Origin: Merluccius polli
Taxonomy: Eukaryota; Chordata; Actinopteri; Gadiformes; Merlucciidae
DNA: 64,000 nt
Assembly (NCBI GenBank): GCA_030340625.1
Contig: JAOPHQ010000886.1
Coordinates: 100,977-164,976, forward strand
Reading direction: 5' to 3'
In this document: positions 1 through 51,432 of the stretch, in pieces
Layout: each line of letters opens with the position of its first letter
Numbering within the stretch: position 1 is the stretch's first letter
The notes under the pieces: model-generated
Databases searched by the model: none
What the model saw: the letters and a program-made list of their open reading frames with translations, nothing else
Told to the model about the DNA's origin: nothing
Program-made: the position numbers and the translations under genes

Positions 1-244
1 TGACAAGACTTCCGTTAGCAAGTCGTGGTGACAAGTGACAACCTTCATCATTATAACAAAGACCACAGGGCTGGCAAAAATAAGCTGGGATTTCAACAGA
101 AAAGTGAAGATGATTCTTATCGAAATGAGTTGCATCATAAAATGGTCAAGCAACATTTACAAAAAAAGTGGGCCCCAAAGGGATCCCGTCCTTTTTGAAC
201 CAAGACAAACTCAAAATATGAGAAAGCGTCGTCTGCCATCCTAC

Positions 245-24261
<24,017 letters not shown>

Positions 24262-24299
24262 GCTTGTTTGTGTATAATCCAAACGGTCTTCTACTGGCC

Positions 24300-25070
24300 T
24301 CTATGGGTCAGAAAACAAAAGTTCACGACAACAAACCTATCCCCACTTGACAAAAAAACCCTCATTCGCGAATAAGTGGCGTTATCCGGCATGGTTTCTC
24401 CTCGCAATGACGCCGAAATACACAGTTAACGTAAAGTTTCTGAACGAAGCTAAAACAACACTAGTGTTTTGTACGTATGCTCCCCCCCCCAAATGCTAAC
24501 ACAGCTAGCTCGGCGTGAACCTCAAAACGTTCACGGTTGTCAAAAATGGCTTATTAAGGTGTGCAAACGAGGACGCCCGTTCACTTCGGCATAGGCACTC
24601 GGAACCGGGTCCACCGGATAACAAAATCATACAGAACCACAGATTTAGCAAAAACGGAGGGGACGGCTAGCTGGCTAGCTGGCGAGGCAACGGCAATTTT
24701 GCGGGAGTAGCCGATGAGGCTAGCTAGCCTAGCGGCTAATCGCAGCGGCTAACGGGTTAGCATGGTGGCCTAGGCCGCAAACTCTCCAGATACCCATCAC
24801 AGCAAGCGATGCCGCTAAGGAAAAAGCTAGGACGAAGAAGTGCAACTGAAGTGTGCAAACTTAAGACTCGTGAACTCCCATCTCGCTGGTCAACACCGTG
24901 CGGTTTCCCGGCGAACGCCGTCACTTTGTTCAGCTGATTTACTTGTTTTCTACCTTTTTCCCCCAACTTCAACACATCGCTTCCTGCCGCCACCACCACC
25001 GCCGCTAGTTTAGAGGCGAATCGCTGCTGCTGCTACCGTCCATCTGACCGAGAACTTGTCCCTCTTTTAC
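24300..25070 (-). promoter_or_regulatory. Probable pds5a 5' noncoding exon(s) and promoter region
   Basis: Upstream of the pds5a ATG a pyrimidine-rich acceptor ends at 24301, so the 5' UTR is spliced. The stretch from about 24360 to 25070 has more CpG than the surrounding AT-rich introns, and a GCC-rich block near 24990-25045 could be first-exon sequence on the minus strand. No TATA box is evident, as expected for a housekeeping gene. The transcription start cannot be placed from sequence alone. Confidence 0.4.
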
Positions 25071-25299
25071 GGTTCATTTTTTTTTGTTGAACATCCTAAT
25101 GGTTTTTTTTAAAAAACGTGAGCGTAGTTGGCGCACGCAACGGCGACACAAAAAAAACCTTCAGGTATTCCCGGAGCGATCGTTTGAAATATTTACCTCT
25201 TGAGTGGCCCGTTTTAATTCATTTGTCTGACACAGATAGGGTTTCTATTTCGGCACAAAGCTCGCTCTCTCTCTCTCCCTTCAGTCAATGCAGTCCGAG

Positions 25300-25332
25300 G
25301 GCTGCTGTGTGTGTGTGTGTGTGTGTGTGTGA
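25300..25332. repeat. (TG)n microsatellite
   Basis: Short TG run in the divergent pds5a/n4bp2 interval. Confidence 0.85.
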
Positions 25333-25898
25333 GTGAAGACTGAGGGTGCAGCGCCCCCGTCGGTCTGCCGTGGGTACTGCACCCAAAAAAAAACAGATGT
25401 GGCGGGAGCCCGAAGAAGCGGCGGCGCTGCAAGCACCTGGGATCATGGCATGACAGCAATGCAATACAAATGATATTGATATCAGCATGCACACGTGTTA
25501 TTATATTTGTGAAAGTCAGTAATACCATTTTTTGTCAGTAATTACAATATCCTATAGGTCAATTCAAATTTCATTTTCATAATGTCTAACTTGCTTCATT
25601 GTCTTCTACGTCAAGCTAAATGTTGAGTCAAATGTGTCCCATGCAGAAACTTTTAATTAGGCAAATGTTACGCCTTTCCCATTTTACCACTTGGAGTGCT
25701 ATTATCTAATAGGCGTAGGTTACTTCTGTTTTCGCTGCAGGTGCACAGCCTTTTCTGGCGTTTATTCTTATTGCGGCAGCTTATTTCACACCAAACCTTC
25801 ACTCCACCATAACCATCTCTAACCTAATACCTATAGTTTGACCTAAACCTAACTATATAACTAGTTGTAATGCATCATGGGAGGAAGCCTATAAGCGA

Positions 25899-28004
25899 CC
25901 GCAGTAAAGTTGGTTTCATATTGGATATTCGGTGGATATTCGTTTTTCTATTATCAATAGATGAATGAATTATTCACACATAAGAACATTGGTTCTAATG
26001 TGTTCTCATTTAATAGTTTTGTAAATAGGGGGGCGATAAAGAACAATTTACATCCATTTCTGAGATAGGCCTACTTTATTTTAATGTAAGAAGTGCCAAT
26101 AGCTTTCCTATGTAGGCCTAATCGTTGAGAGGCCCAACATCCATTTTATTTTTGCTATCAACAATCTCAACTAAAATGTAACAACAAAAAACTACACCTA
26201 TTCCAAAACATATGAAACATTGTAATTTCAATAGGTCTCAAATATTTCAAGATTCAATAGCTCTAAGAACATGTCACCCAGAGGGGTCAAACCAACTTTA
26301 ATCAATTTACAACTTTACATGTTTCCACATTTCCCTTTAAAAAATGTGGAATTATTGCAAAATACAATAGTTGTCAGATCATGTTACCACCCAAAGTTGT
26401 AAAGTGGCGAGGACATGTCAGAAGAGATTAAAGTTGGTTTTACCCCTCTGGGTCACATGGTCTGAGTGCTATTGATTTTTGCAATATTCAGAAAGGATAG
26501 ACATTGTAAATTGGAGGGGACACGTCCTAGAAGAGATTAAAGTCACATGGTCTGAGAGCTATTGAATTTGAAACCTATTGAAATTAGAATGTTGAATATG
26601 TTTTTATTGTAATAAATTGTTTTTATTGTAATAAAAAAAGCATATATTTGACATAATTGTTACTGTAAATTGTAGTTGAGATGATATAATGGATGTTACC
26701 ACTTATAGGCATTAAAATAAAGTATTTCAGAAATGGAAATCAAAGGATGTAATTTGTTCTTCATCGTCCTCATATGTGAATAATTCATAAGCCATTGAAA
26801 ATAGAAAAACGAATGGGTTTCGGGGCAACGTATCACAGCTGATATGCGTGCGCATATACCTATCCATCCCCTCCTATTAAGATTATTATAGTGCATTCAT
26901 AGATGTTCTAATCTATATAACAAGAAGAAAATCTATAAATGCACTATAAGTTTAATATGGAGGGGATTGATATGACCTGAATACTTGTTTGTTTAAAAGT
27001 TATATAGAATTACTTTTTGAATGCATGTTTCGAGATATATTTTGCAGTCCCATGTGGACCAGTTTGAAGTGTGTTCATTCTTTTATAATCAAATATGTTA
27101 AAGGAGAACTATAATTGTGTCCCAAGCTAAGGTAGAGTAAAAGATAAGTTCGAAGGCATGAGGACATTTATGGACCATCTGGATGGTGAGAGAGGGACTA
27201 CCAGAGCTAAACCAAGGCTGCAACATGGACACCAATGTTTTCGTAAAGATGGTAGAAGGTCAAGGTCACAATGTTGATATGAAGCAGAGAGTGTGATGAG
27301 AATTATAATAGTGTATTAAAAGTGTGAGTGAAATCAGGTGAATAACTTTCTGAAAAAACTCATTGGGAGGGGTATTAACACTATATAAGATGATGTTTGT
27401 TGTTTTTGCTTTGGTTTTTCCATGGACTAACTTTATTGTAATCTGTGTGATTCTCAGTAAATCTATTTGATTGAAGCGTTTCTCTCCTTTGTGTTTAATT
27501 TCGGTAACAGAGAGATAACCATATAGCAAAACAGCAAGGGCCTTTTACTATTCGAACAGTGTGCGACACTTGGCACCATCTGGCCCAGTGAAAGATTTCC
27601 CCCTGATCATCGTTGATACTGTCAAAAAGTGATATGGACAGGTTCAATAATGAACAACTAAACCACGAAAGTCAACTTCATAAATCATAACGTTCGTCAT
27701 TACTTCTGTCATTTATGTGCAGTCAAATCTTTGCATCAGTGATATTGGGATGACACTTCAAACAAACATTATATGCAAAAGAAAGACAAACCAACACATT
27801 CACCTTCTGGAAATGTACCATTCCTTTATCAGGCTTTACAAAGAAAATGCAATACAACGCCGTTTACACATTGCCACCAATGATAATGTGACCGCAGCAG
27901 CTTATTGTAACAAAAAACGCTGTAGCGCTCCCTGGCTGCGCGCGCAGCCACCCATGTTTGTGAAGGGAAAACCAACGTCCACGTGAAACCAACTTTACTG
28001 CGGC
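25899..28004. repeat. Outer 20-bp inverted repeat flanking the fold-back region
   Basis: CCGCAGTAAAGTTGGTTTCA near 25899-25918 recurs as its reverse complement near 27985-28004, just upstream of n4bp2. It may mark the ends of a 2.1-kb element that contains the fold-back repeat, or be two independent copies of one repeat end. No target duplication was seen. Confidence 0.5.
25941..26811. repeat. Large imperfect palindrome (fold-back element), about 870 bp
   Basis: The left arm starts CGTTTTTCTAT at 25941 and the right arm ends with its exact complement at 26811. Matching pairs continue inward: GAATTATTCACA with its partner near 26780, ACTTTATTTTAATG near 26075 with its partner near 26715, ATCTCAACTA near 26165 with 26680, TTTCAATAGGT near 26228 with 26580, and GAGGGGT.AAACCAACTTT at 26280-26300 with 26430-26450. 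Divergence is moderate with indels. This looks like a fold-back or MITE-type element. Confidence 0.75.
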
Positions 28005-28187
28005 GGCGTGGGGGGGAGAAATAACCGTCAGAAAAGTCCATCCCAGCCGTCCAACTTCCCCCGTCCGGTTCAACGGCATTTTTTAAAGCTTGCGACTGTT
28101 TTACTTAAACAAAACAACAACCACATTTTTTTTAACGTGTACCTGTGAATGAAGTCAAACGGCCACCACGCCTCGCGGTAAGTAACG
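27880..28187 (+). promoter_or_regulatory. Probable n4bp2 promoter / 5' UTR
   Basis: CpG-rich stretch immediately upstream of the n4bp2 ATG, including GCTGCGCGCGCAGC at about 27934, a GC palindrome. No TATA box. The pds5a and n4bp2 starts are divergent and about 3.9 kb apart. The exact start site cannot be read. Confidence 0.4.
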
Positions 28188-39802
<11,615 letters not shown>

Positions 39803-40326
39803 ATTGAACAGTTAGTAGGTATCGCATCGTCCCGTGTGTGTATGAAGGCGTGTTACCAGGCTGTGGGTGGGATGAACAAAGCGGATGCTGTGTGATGCAG
39901 GTTCGCTTCAATGTCAGTCTCAAGTCATTTTCACTTGTTGGTGGACGCGTGACGACACCGTTTTACATACACACCGTGTTGGGTAGGCTATGGCTGAGCC
40001 GGTTTGGGTTAATATAAGGCGGACTTTAACAGTAATTGCCGGCCCCTGATAGTTTCTGACGGTTTCATTTCGTGCTAGAGAGGCACCGTTGGCGTGGATG
40101 GAAATGGTGCGAGGCTTCAAGTGTGGAGATATCTGCGATGAGCTCGACGACGGGAGAAAATGGTAAAAAAAACCTAAAAAATTAAAATAAAATAGAATAA
40201 AATGGTATATGCTGTCGTTTTGTTGACATTAATTAGTTGGGGGTTGCCTTACCACGTGTTGAATACAGACGAGGGCGACGCTCGAAGACCACTCCTAGGT
40301 TTATAAGTAGGCCTAAGATAGGCCCC

Positions 40327-40411
<85 letters not shown>

Positions 40412-40427
40412 GTATGTACGTATATAC

Positions 40428-40509
<82 letters not shown>

Positions 40510-40513
40510 GTAC

Positions 40514-40545
<32 letters not shown>
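40327..40545. repeat. (TG)n(TA)n compound array
   Basis: A short TG run at 40327-40348 passes into alternating TA of about 200 bp, broken by self-complementary ACGTATGTACGT/TACGTACGTA islands near 40409 and 40508. Confidence 0.95.
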
Positions 40546-40568
40546 CCTATATACATAAATATATATAT

Positions 40569-40587
40569 AGCCTATATACATAAATAT

Positions 40588-40685
<98 letters not shown>

Positions 40686-40704
40686 ATATTTATGTATATA
40701 GGCT
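40569..40704. repeat. 136-bp palindrome with a TA core
   Basis: The left arm AGCCTATATACATAAATATA with a following CA run and TA tract is mirrored in reverse complement by the TA tract, TG run and TATATTTATGTATATAGGCT ending at 40704. A second copy of AGCCTATATACATAAATATA starts at 40543. The block can fold almost completely on itself. Confidence 0.9.
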
Positions 40705-41837
40705 ATAGGCCTACATATATACTGTGTGTACAGTATTTTTATTTTTTTTTATTTTGTATTAATTCCTACGTAGCAGATTTTAATACGATATTGTCATTTA
40801 TATCAGGTGCTTAAAGTATCTTCCATGAAATCCTTGGGAGGCATCACCTGGCATCACCTGCTGCAAGTGGTTTGAACAATAGATTTGCACTGTGAATTGA
40901 AAGTCTACTCCTAGTTTTCGTCTCTATGGAGATTTGGGCACAGTGCTCTCACAGAGGGCTGTACAGTAGGCCTACTTTTGGGTTCATTATTTTTGAGATG
41001 TTATCTATTGTTATGTTTTGAGCCATGTCTTAGAGATCGTATCAAGGTTCAACCATTACCATAAAATATATAACAATTTAAGCTTCACCATACTCCATAC
41101 ATAATCATTTTTAAGACGTAATTGCCTGTCTCAACTTGTAGACGCTATATCTGTCACAATACGATCATCTATTAATGTTCGTGTGTTATTGTGACGCCAA
41201 TAAAGATGACCTCAATGTACCATACTATAACAAATGCACCATGCTTTCATTTATGCTACGCTAGTAGTGGTTGGTTACTTTAATTCCCAATTTACTCATG
41301 TAGATGAGGCAGCAGAATAATAATAATGTTGAATTGTTGTTTCTTCTAATGTCCTCCCTTTACTGACATTGTCGTCTCTATTTCCTCAGTGACTCCGGAG
41401 CTGACTGAACAGAAAGACCGCCGTCTTACGTCTCTCTACTGCTGTGAGGATGAACAGGCGTTGAGTAACGTGTAAATATGCAAAGCACGCACCCAAAGAT
41501 CCTCTTCGATACGAGACATTTTGCTGATTCAATCTCATGAGACGTTCACACTTAAGGATAATTAAGCGTAAATTAGGAGAGAATAAGAAGTATTAGTTTG
41601 TATAACCTTGATTCGCTACTCGACAGCTACGATGGAGTATCCCTGGTGTGTTCATTACGATGTAGGACGCCAAATCGACGGATGTGAAAACTGCAACCCC
41701 ACGTCAGTGCCTTAAAAAAAAAGAAAAAAAACAACAACCGCACGCAGCGTGTCGACCTGCCGCCCAGGAATAATTCATACTTTTTTGTTTTCGAGAGAGA
41801 GAGCGAAGAGGCGCCGAAACGTCGCTGGGACGCCGCC
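40705..41837. other. rhoh upstream region
   Basis: AT-rich until about 41390, then more mixed. Mammalian RHOH has noncoding first exons, so 5' UTR exons are likely here or further upstream, but none can be fixed by sequence. A short A-rich block at 41717-41740 is the only repeat near the coding exon. Confidence 0.4.
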
Positions 41838-42419
41838 ATGAACGGCATGTCGGGGGGGGTGTCGGTCAAGTGCGTGCTGGTCGGCGACTCGGCCGTGGGC
41901 AAGACCTCCCTCCTGGTGCGCTTCACCTCCGAGACGTTCCCGGACACCTACAAGCCCACGGTGTACGACAACACGGGCGTGGAGGTGCACATGGACGGCG
42001 TCCAGATCAGCCTGGGGCTGTGGGACACGGCGGGCGACGACACCTTCCAGCAGATCCGGCCCATGTCCTACCAGCAGGCGGACGTGGTGCTGCTCTGCTT
42101 CTCCGTGGCCAACCCCGGCTCCCTGGCCTCGGTGCAGCGCAAGTGGATGGCCGAGGTCCGGCAGCACCTGCCCCTGGCGCCGGTGCTGGTGGTGGGCACG
42201 CAGACGGACCAGCGGGACGCGCGGGTCATGTGCGTCTCGGCGGGCGACGGGAGACGCGTGGCGCACGAGGTGCGGGCCAAGGGCTACCTGGAGTGCTCGG
42301 CGCTGGGGAACCGGGGCGTGCAGCAGGTGTTTGAGTGCGCCGTGCGCACGGCCGTCAGCCAGTCCAGGAAGCAGGCGCGGCGGAGGAGGTTCAACGTCAA
42401 CCGGTGCAAGGTGTTCTGA
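41838..42419 (+). CDS. rhoh: Rho-related GTP-binding protein RhoH (atypical, GTPase-deficient)
   Basis: RhoH is a haematopoietic Rho-family protein that stays GTP-bound and supports T-cell receptor signalling through ZAP70 and LCK at the membrane. The 193-aa product is encoded by one exon, as in mammals, and is very close to human RhoH (191 aa): KCVLVGDSAVGKTSLLVRFT (P-loop, GDSAVGK instead of GDGAVGK), a switch I region with YKPTVYDNTGVEV, DTAGDD (the catalytic Gln of Rac/Rho is Asp here), ATQTDQ-like GTQTDQ for base recognition, CSALGNRGVQQVFECAVRTAV, a basic tail RRRR, and the prenylation box CKVF. The ATG at 41838 follows GCCGCC, a strong start context; a second in-frame ATG four codons on gives nearly the same protein. 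GC content is much higher than in the flanks. It follows n4bp2 and precedes chrna9 as in mammals. Confidence 0.96.
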   Translation: MNGMSGGVSVKCVLVGDSAVGKTSLLVRFTSETFPDTYKPTVYDNTGVEVHMDGVQISLGLWDTAGDDTFQQIRPMSYQQADVVLLCFSVANPGSLASVQRKWMAEVRQHLPLAPVLVVGTQTDQRDARVMCVSAGDGRRVAHEVRAKGYLECSALGNRGVQQVFECAVRTAVSQSRKQARRRRFNVNRCKVF

Positions 42420-43728
42420 TGCTTGGACTATCGGATCGGACCGCACCGCGGTCGTCGACGGCGGCGATGACAAAGACAATAACAATGTTTGATCGTAACG
42501 GTGTTTGAAATGACGACACTTGGGGATGGAAGGGCTAAAGAGACATTAGACATTGAAGAAGTGAGATGTAAGGATGCAAGGGGAAAAAAACGATGTCTTG
42601 TGACCTGCAGGCGTGGAGGCCGGTTACAGGCACTGTAACCTGCATTGGTTTAAACAAGCCTGGCAAGGTTTAAACAAATACAAATACAAAATGTAAATAG
42701 AAATGGCATATGGTGGTTGACTGGTCACAGGTTTTCACCGTGGCTGTCAACCTCACAGCCCTGCAGTCTCACGCATGGACGTGTGGAGGTTTAGATATAT
42801 ACAGCTCTAAATAGTTTGGTATATGGTTAGGAATCGATGATTTTAGGTATATGGTCATTGGTTAGAGTGGTTTACTTTTAGTTGTAACATTAGAGATGGT
42901 TATGCTGAGGTAATGGGTCAAACTAGGTGTGTATCTTTGTTATAAAGTAAAACCTTTTGGTATTTGCTTGAAGTATAAGGTAATGGCAATATAGTAATGC
43001 AAATGGTTATATAGATGTTTGATTAAGCTTAAGGATCTGGGTGGCGTTCCTGAGCAATCCCAGTTGGTTGTTGAAACCGAGTTGGAAATCCAGAACCTAC
43101 TGACCTGATTTCTCTATTCGATGCACAGCTCAGTGGGTCTGTGAGCGTGGCAGTGGCTGTAGTAAGCCTGCAGCCATACCCTGTTACTAAGTGGGCCTGA
43201 ATTAGTTGTATTATGTCAATACATCACACATCTAAACTAATTATTACCAAAGTGTATGCTAATACTAATGACTGCTAAAACTTCAGACTAGCACCGTCAT
43301 TTTTGTGATTCTGTCGTGGGGACTACGTTCAAAAATAGCATTTTCTGTTTAATATAGAGCTCCCAAATGTGTGCTAAAATGCACACACATTTTAAAATTA
43401 ATCACAGTAATTTACTTCTTATAATTTCAAAGACATTCTCATTTAGGATCCCAGTGAGCGTCGTTCTCATAACCGTTCCCTCTTTCATTCAATACAAATA
43501 TTGAACAAGGCAATAACATAAATGTTTCATATTAGTATTTTAGTTTTCTACTGTATTGCTGTTGATGTACTTTTTTTGTAGTACATGTGCTATCTAGAAA
43601 GGTTAAAGTATTCATCATTGCTGAAATAACATTCTATAATTTATTAAAACATTTCATCTTGTCACATCATTGTTTTTTAATCATTTTGTATATTCTTAAT
43701 TTATGTATATCCAAGTTCTATGGTTTAG

Positions 43729-43775
<47 letters not shown>

Positions 43776-43860
43776 TTTGTTTTTGCGTGCATGTATTGTG
43801 TGTGTATCTAAAAGTGCCAGACTATGTAAAATAAATTTACATTTACATCAAATATATGCG
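42420..43860. other. rhoh 3' UTR and intergenic DNA
   Basis: No coding sequence seen. A TG run lies at 43728-43771 and an AATAAA at about 43829-43834 could serve as a distal polyadenylation signal. Confidence 0.4.
43728..43771. repeat. (TG)n microsatellite
   Basis: About 22 TG units downstream of rhoh. Confidence 0.9.
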
Positions 43861-44189
43861 TCTGTGATCATGAGAACATAAAGAGATTCAACTACCAGGA
43901 AGATACTAAGAATCCTAACCCCCCCCCCCACCTCTCTCTCTCTCTCTCACACACGCTCTCTCACTCTCTCTCTCGTTTGTGGTGTAAGAGGCACCATCAG
44001 GATGGCACATATCTTACAGCCCTCCCCAGGATAAGCTACAAACCTGCTAACCACAATCCACAAGCACCCTGTCTCATACCTCCACACCTCTCGTTCATCA
44101 TCACGCTCTGTCTCTACCTCTTCCTTGCATTCTCTCTTTTTCTTTCCTTCCCTCCAGAATTTGTTTTTATATTTCTGCATATACAGGCT

Positions 44190-44293
<104 letters not shown>

Positions 44294-44299
44294 ACACTG

Positions 44300-44645
44300 A
44301 CACAACAATGCACACAGTCACTCACACACCTCTGCACATTCTCTGTTATCTACCAAACCCACCATTATTATGTCAATTTTAAAACCTTATTTTAAAATGT
44401 ATATTCTGCTTCTGAAAGCCATTGCAATATGATTATCCCTCTGCCTTATTATTATAGATATACAGTATTATATATCACTCTGATGAGGTTGTACTCATAT
44501 CCAGATTTTTTTCGTGATATTAAGACTTTCTTCCTGCACATACATTTATCTTTTTTGTCCATTAAAGTCTAAAGAGAAGACTCAAATATCACTTAATTTT
44601 TACAACTAAAATGGTATAGTAATTTTATAGTTGCACACACTTTAA

Positions 44646-44684
<39 letters not shown>

Positions 44685-45650
44685 TACACACACACCTTCT
44701 GACTTGCAGATTCACACGCAGACACACACACGCAGACACACAACACACACAGGAAACACCTGCGAGAGTCCTGTACCACAGAAACTTGGTGGCGCTAAAG
44801 TGTCGCTCGGTCACATACAGTTAGTATATAGAACAACTGAACAGTTTGTTAAATGTGTGCAGATATGTTGTAACCAAGGCTACATTAACCTTTCATGATA
44901 GTCGCAACCCTTTTGTTAGTTTCACTACGATCATGTGACTCACTTGATTAAAATTGACACAATGGATAACATTGTCCAAATAACTTTACATTCTTATACA
45001 ACTTTACATAGTATTTCTTCAATTACTTTCTGCCTATTGTTTTTTGTAATTTAATCTATAATTTATTAAGGGGGTGGAGGATATTCCATCCCCTTAAGGA
45101 AGTCTGGAGGACATGTCAGCCTGACAGCATCGTTGAACGTAATCGTATTAATGTGTAATCATTATTAATGTATCCTCATTATCATCATTAGCAACTATGA
45201 CTTTATGTTATAATCATGAGGCCATAAGAGGCTCGGACAGTACTTCTCACATTGTGTAAAAATAAAAAAAAATAGTACAATTTTCTTATTTCTAATCAAG
45301 CAATTCTTCAAAATGATGAAATGAACCAAAATGAAAACCATAAGAATTTGTAATATAGAAGATTTAAAGATGTAGTAGAAGTAGTCATGAAGAAGAAACA
45401 AAGTCATTTGTGCGACAGATGGTTTCCATACTCTACCCTTGTGTCACCTGTGTCCTCTACAGCACCTAACCTTCAGTCAGTCTTTAGTCTTTGAAGCTTC
45501 TCTTACAGTAACACAAAGGTCCCGTTTTACAGTTGGAAACGTGAGCCTAGATGTGTGTCTGTGTTCATCGCCATGTGGAACATGTGAGGAGAAACATGCG
45601 CATTCATCTTGAATGAACTGTGGCTCACAACATGCCCTGTTGTATGTTTG
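44300..45650. other. Intergenic DNA between rhoh and chrna9
   Basis: AT-rich sequence with a (CT)n run at 44648-44681 and mixed CA motifs to 44755. No gene or recognisable element. Confidence 0.5.
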
Positions 45651-45657
45651 TGTGTAA

Positions 45658-45704
<47 letters not shown>

Positions 45705-45768
45705 GGTTGTGTGCATTAATGTGTGTGTGAGTGTGTGTATTTGTGAGGGTTGTGTGCATTAATCTGTG

Positions 45769-45799
<31 letters not shown>

Positions 45800-46014
45800 C
45801 TGTCTGTCTGTCTAAGAGTTGTGTGCATTAGTGTGTGTATTAAAGTTGTGTGCATGTGTGTGTGTGTGTGTGTGTTCTTATAGTTGTGGTCATGTACACG
45901 GGTTAACAAGGCTGAAGGCATTGGATTTCACATGGTCCTCATGCGGAATACGATACTGTGGTGTAGCTGTGTTGTGCCTGTGTGTGTTTATGTGTGTGTG
46001 TGTGTGTGTGTCCG
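45658..46014. repeat. TG-rich imperfect array
   Basis: Alternating TG runs with a repeated GTTGTGTGCATTA(A/G)T segment at about 45706, 45754, 45819 and (diverged) 45845. The repetition suggests local duplication of a TG-based unit upstream of chrna9. Confidence 0.8.
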
Positions 46015-46282
46015 TGTGAGTGATAGCCCCAGGTCCTATTCCAAAGCAGCAATCACACACAGGTAGGGACAATGACGAAGTGCAGCAACGAATAACAACT
46101 AGTGAAGCGATCCATCACACAGGATGTTCACCTAGAACTCGGCGGCCGCTGAAGAGACACAACCTCGAAATGCATTGGAAGTTCAACTGAAGCGACTGTT
46201 TCTGATATCCGGGACCCAAGCCGCCGCTGCGGCCACTGGCTTATATTGAATTATTGATCTGAACTCTTGTGATCGGTTGAAC

Positions 46283-51410
<5,128 letters not shown>

Positions 51411-51426
51411 GAGCCATGTCATCAAA

Positions 51427-51432
51427 AATAAA
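51427..51432 (+). terminator. Polyadenylation signal AATAAA of chrna9
   Basis: AATAAA 17 bp after the chrna9 stop codon. Its closeness suggests a very short 3' UTR form; later signals may also be used. Confidence 0.5.

Noticed and set aside
24262..24282. Extending the pds5a N-terminus upstream by seven codons
   Set aside because: The upstream codon is TTG, not ATG; the ATG at 24261 fits the family start.
41775..42485. 236-codon open frame antisense to rhoh
   Set aside because: It mirrors the GC-rich rhoh coding exon, is rich in His, Arg, Val and Ala, and resembles no family; an antisense shadow.
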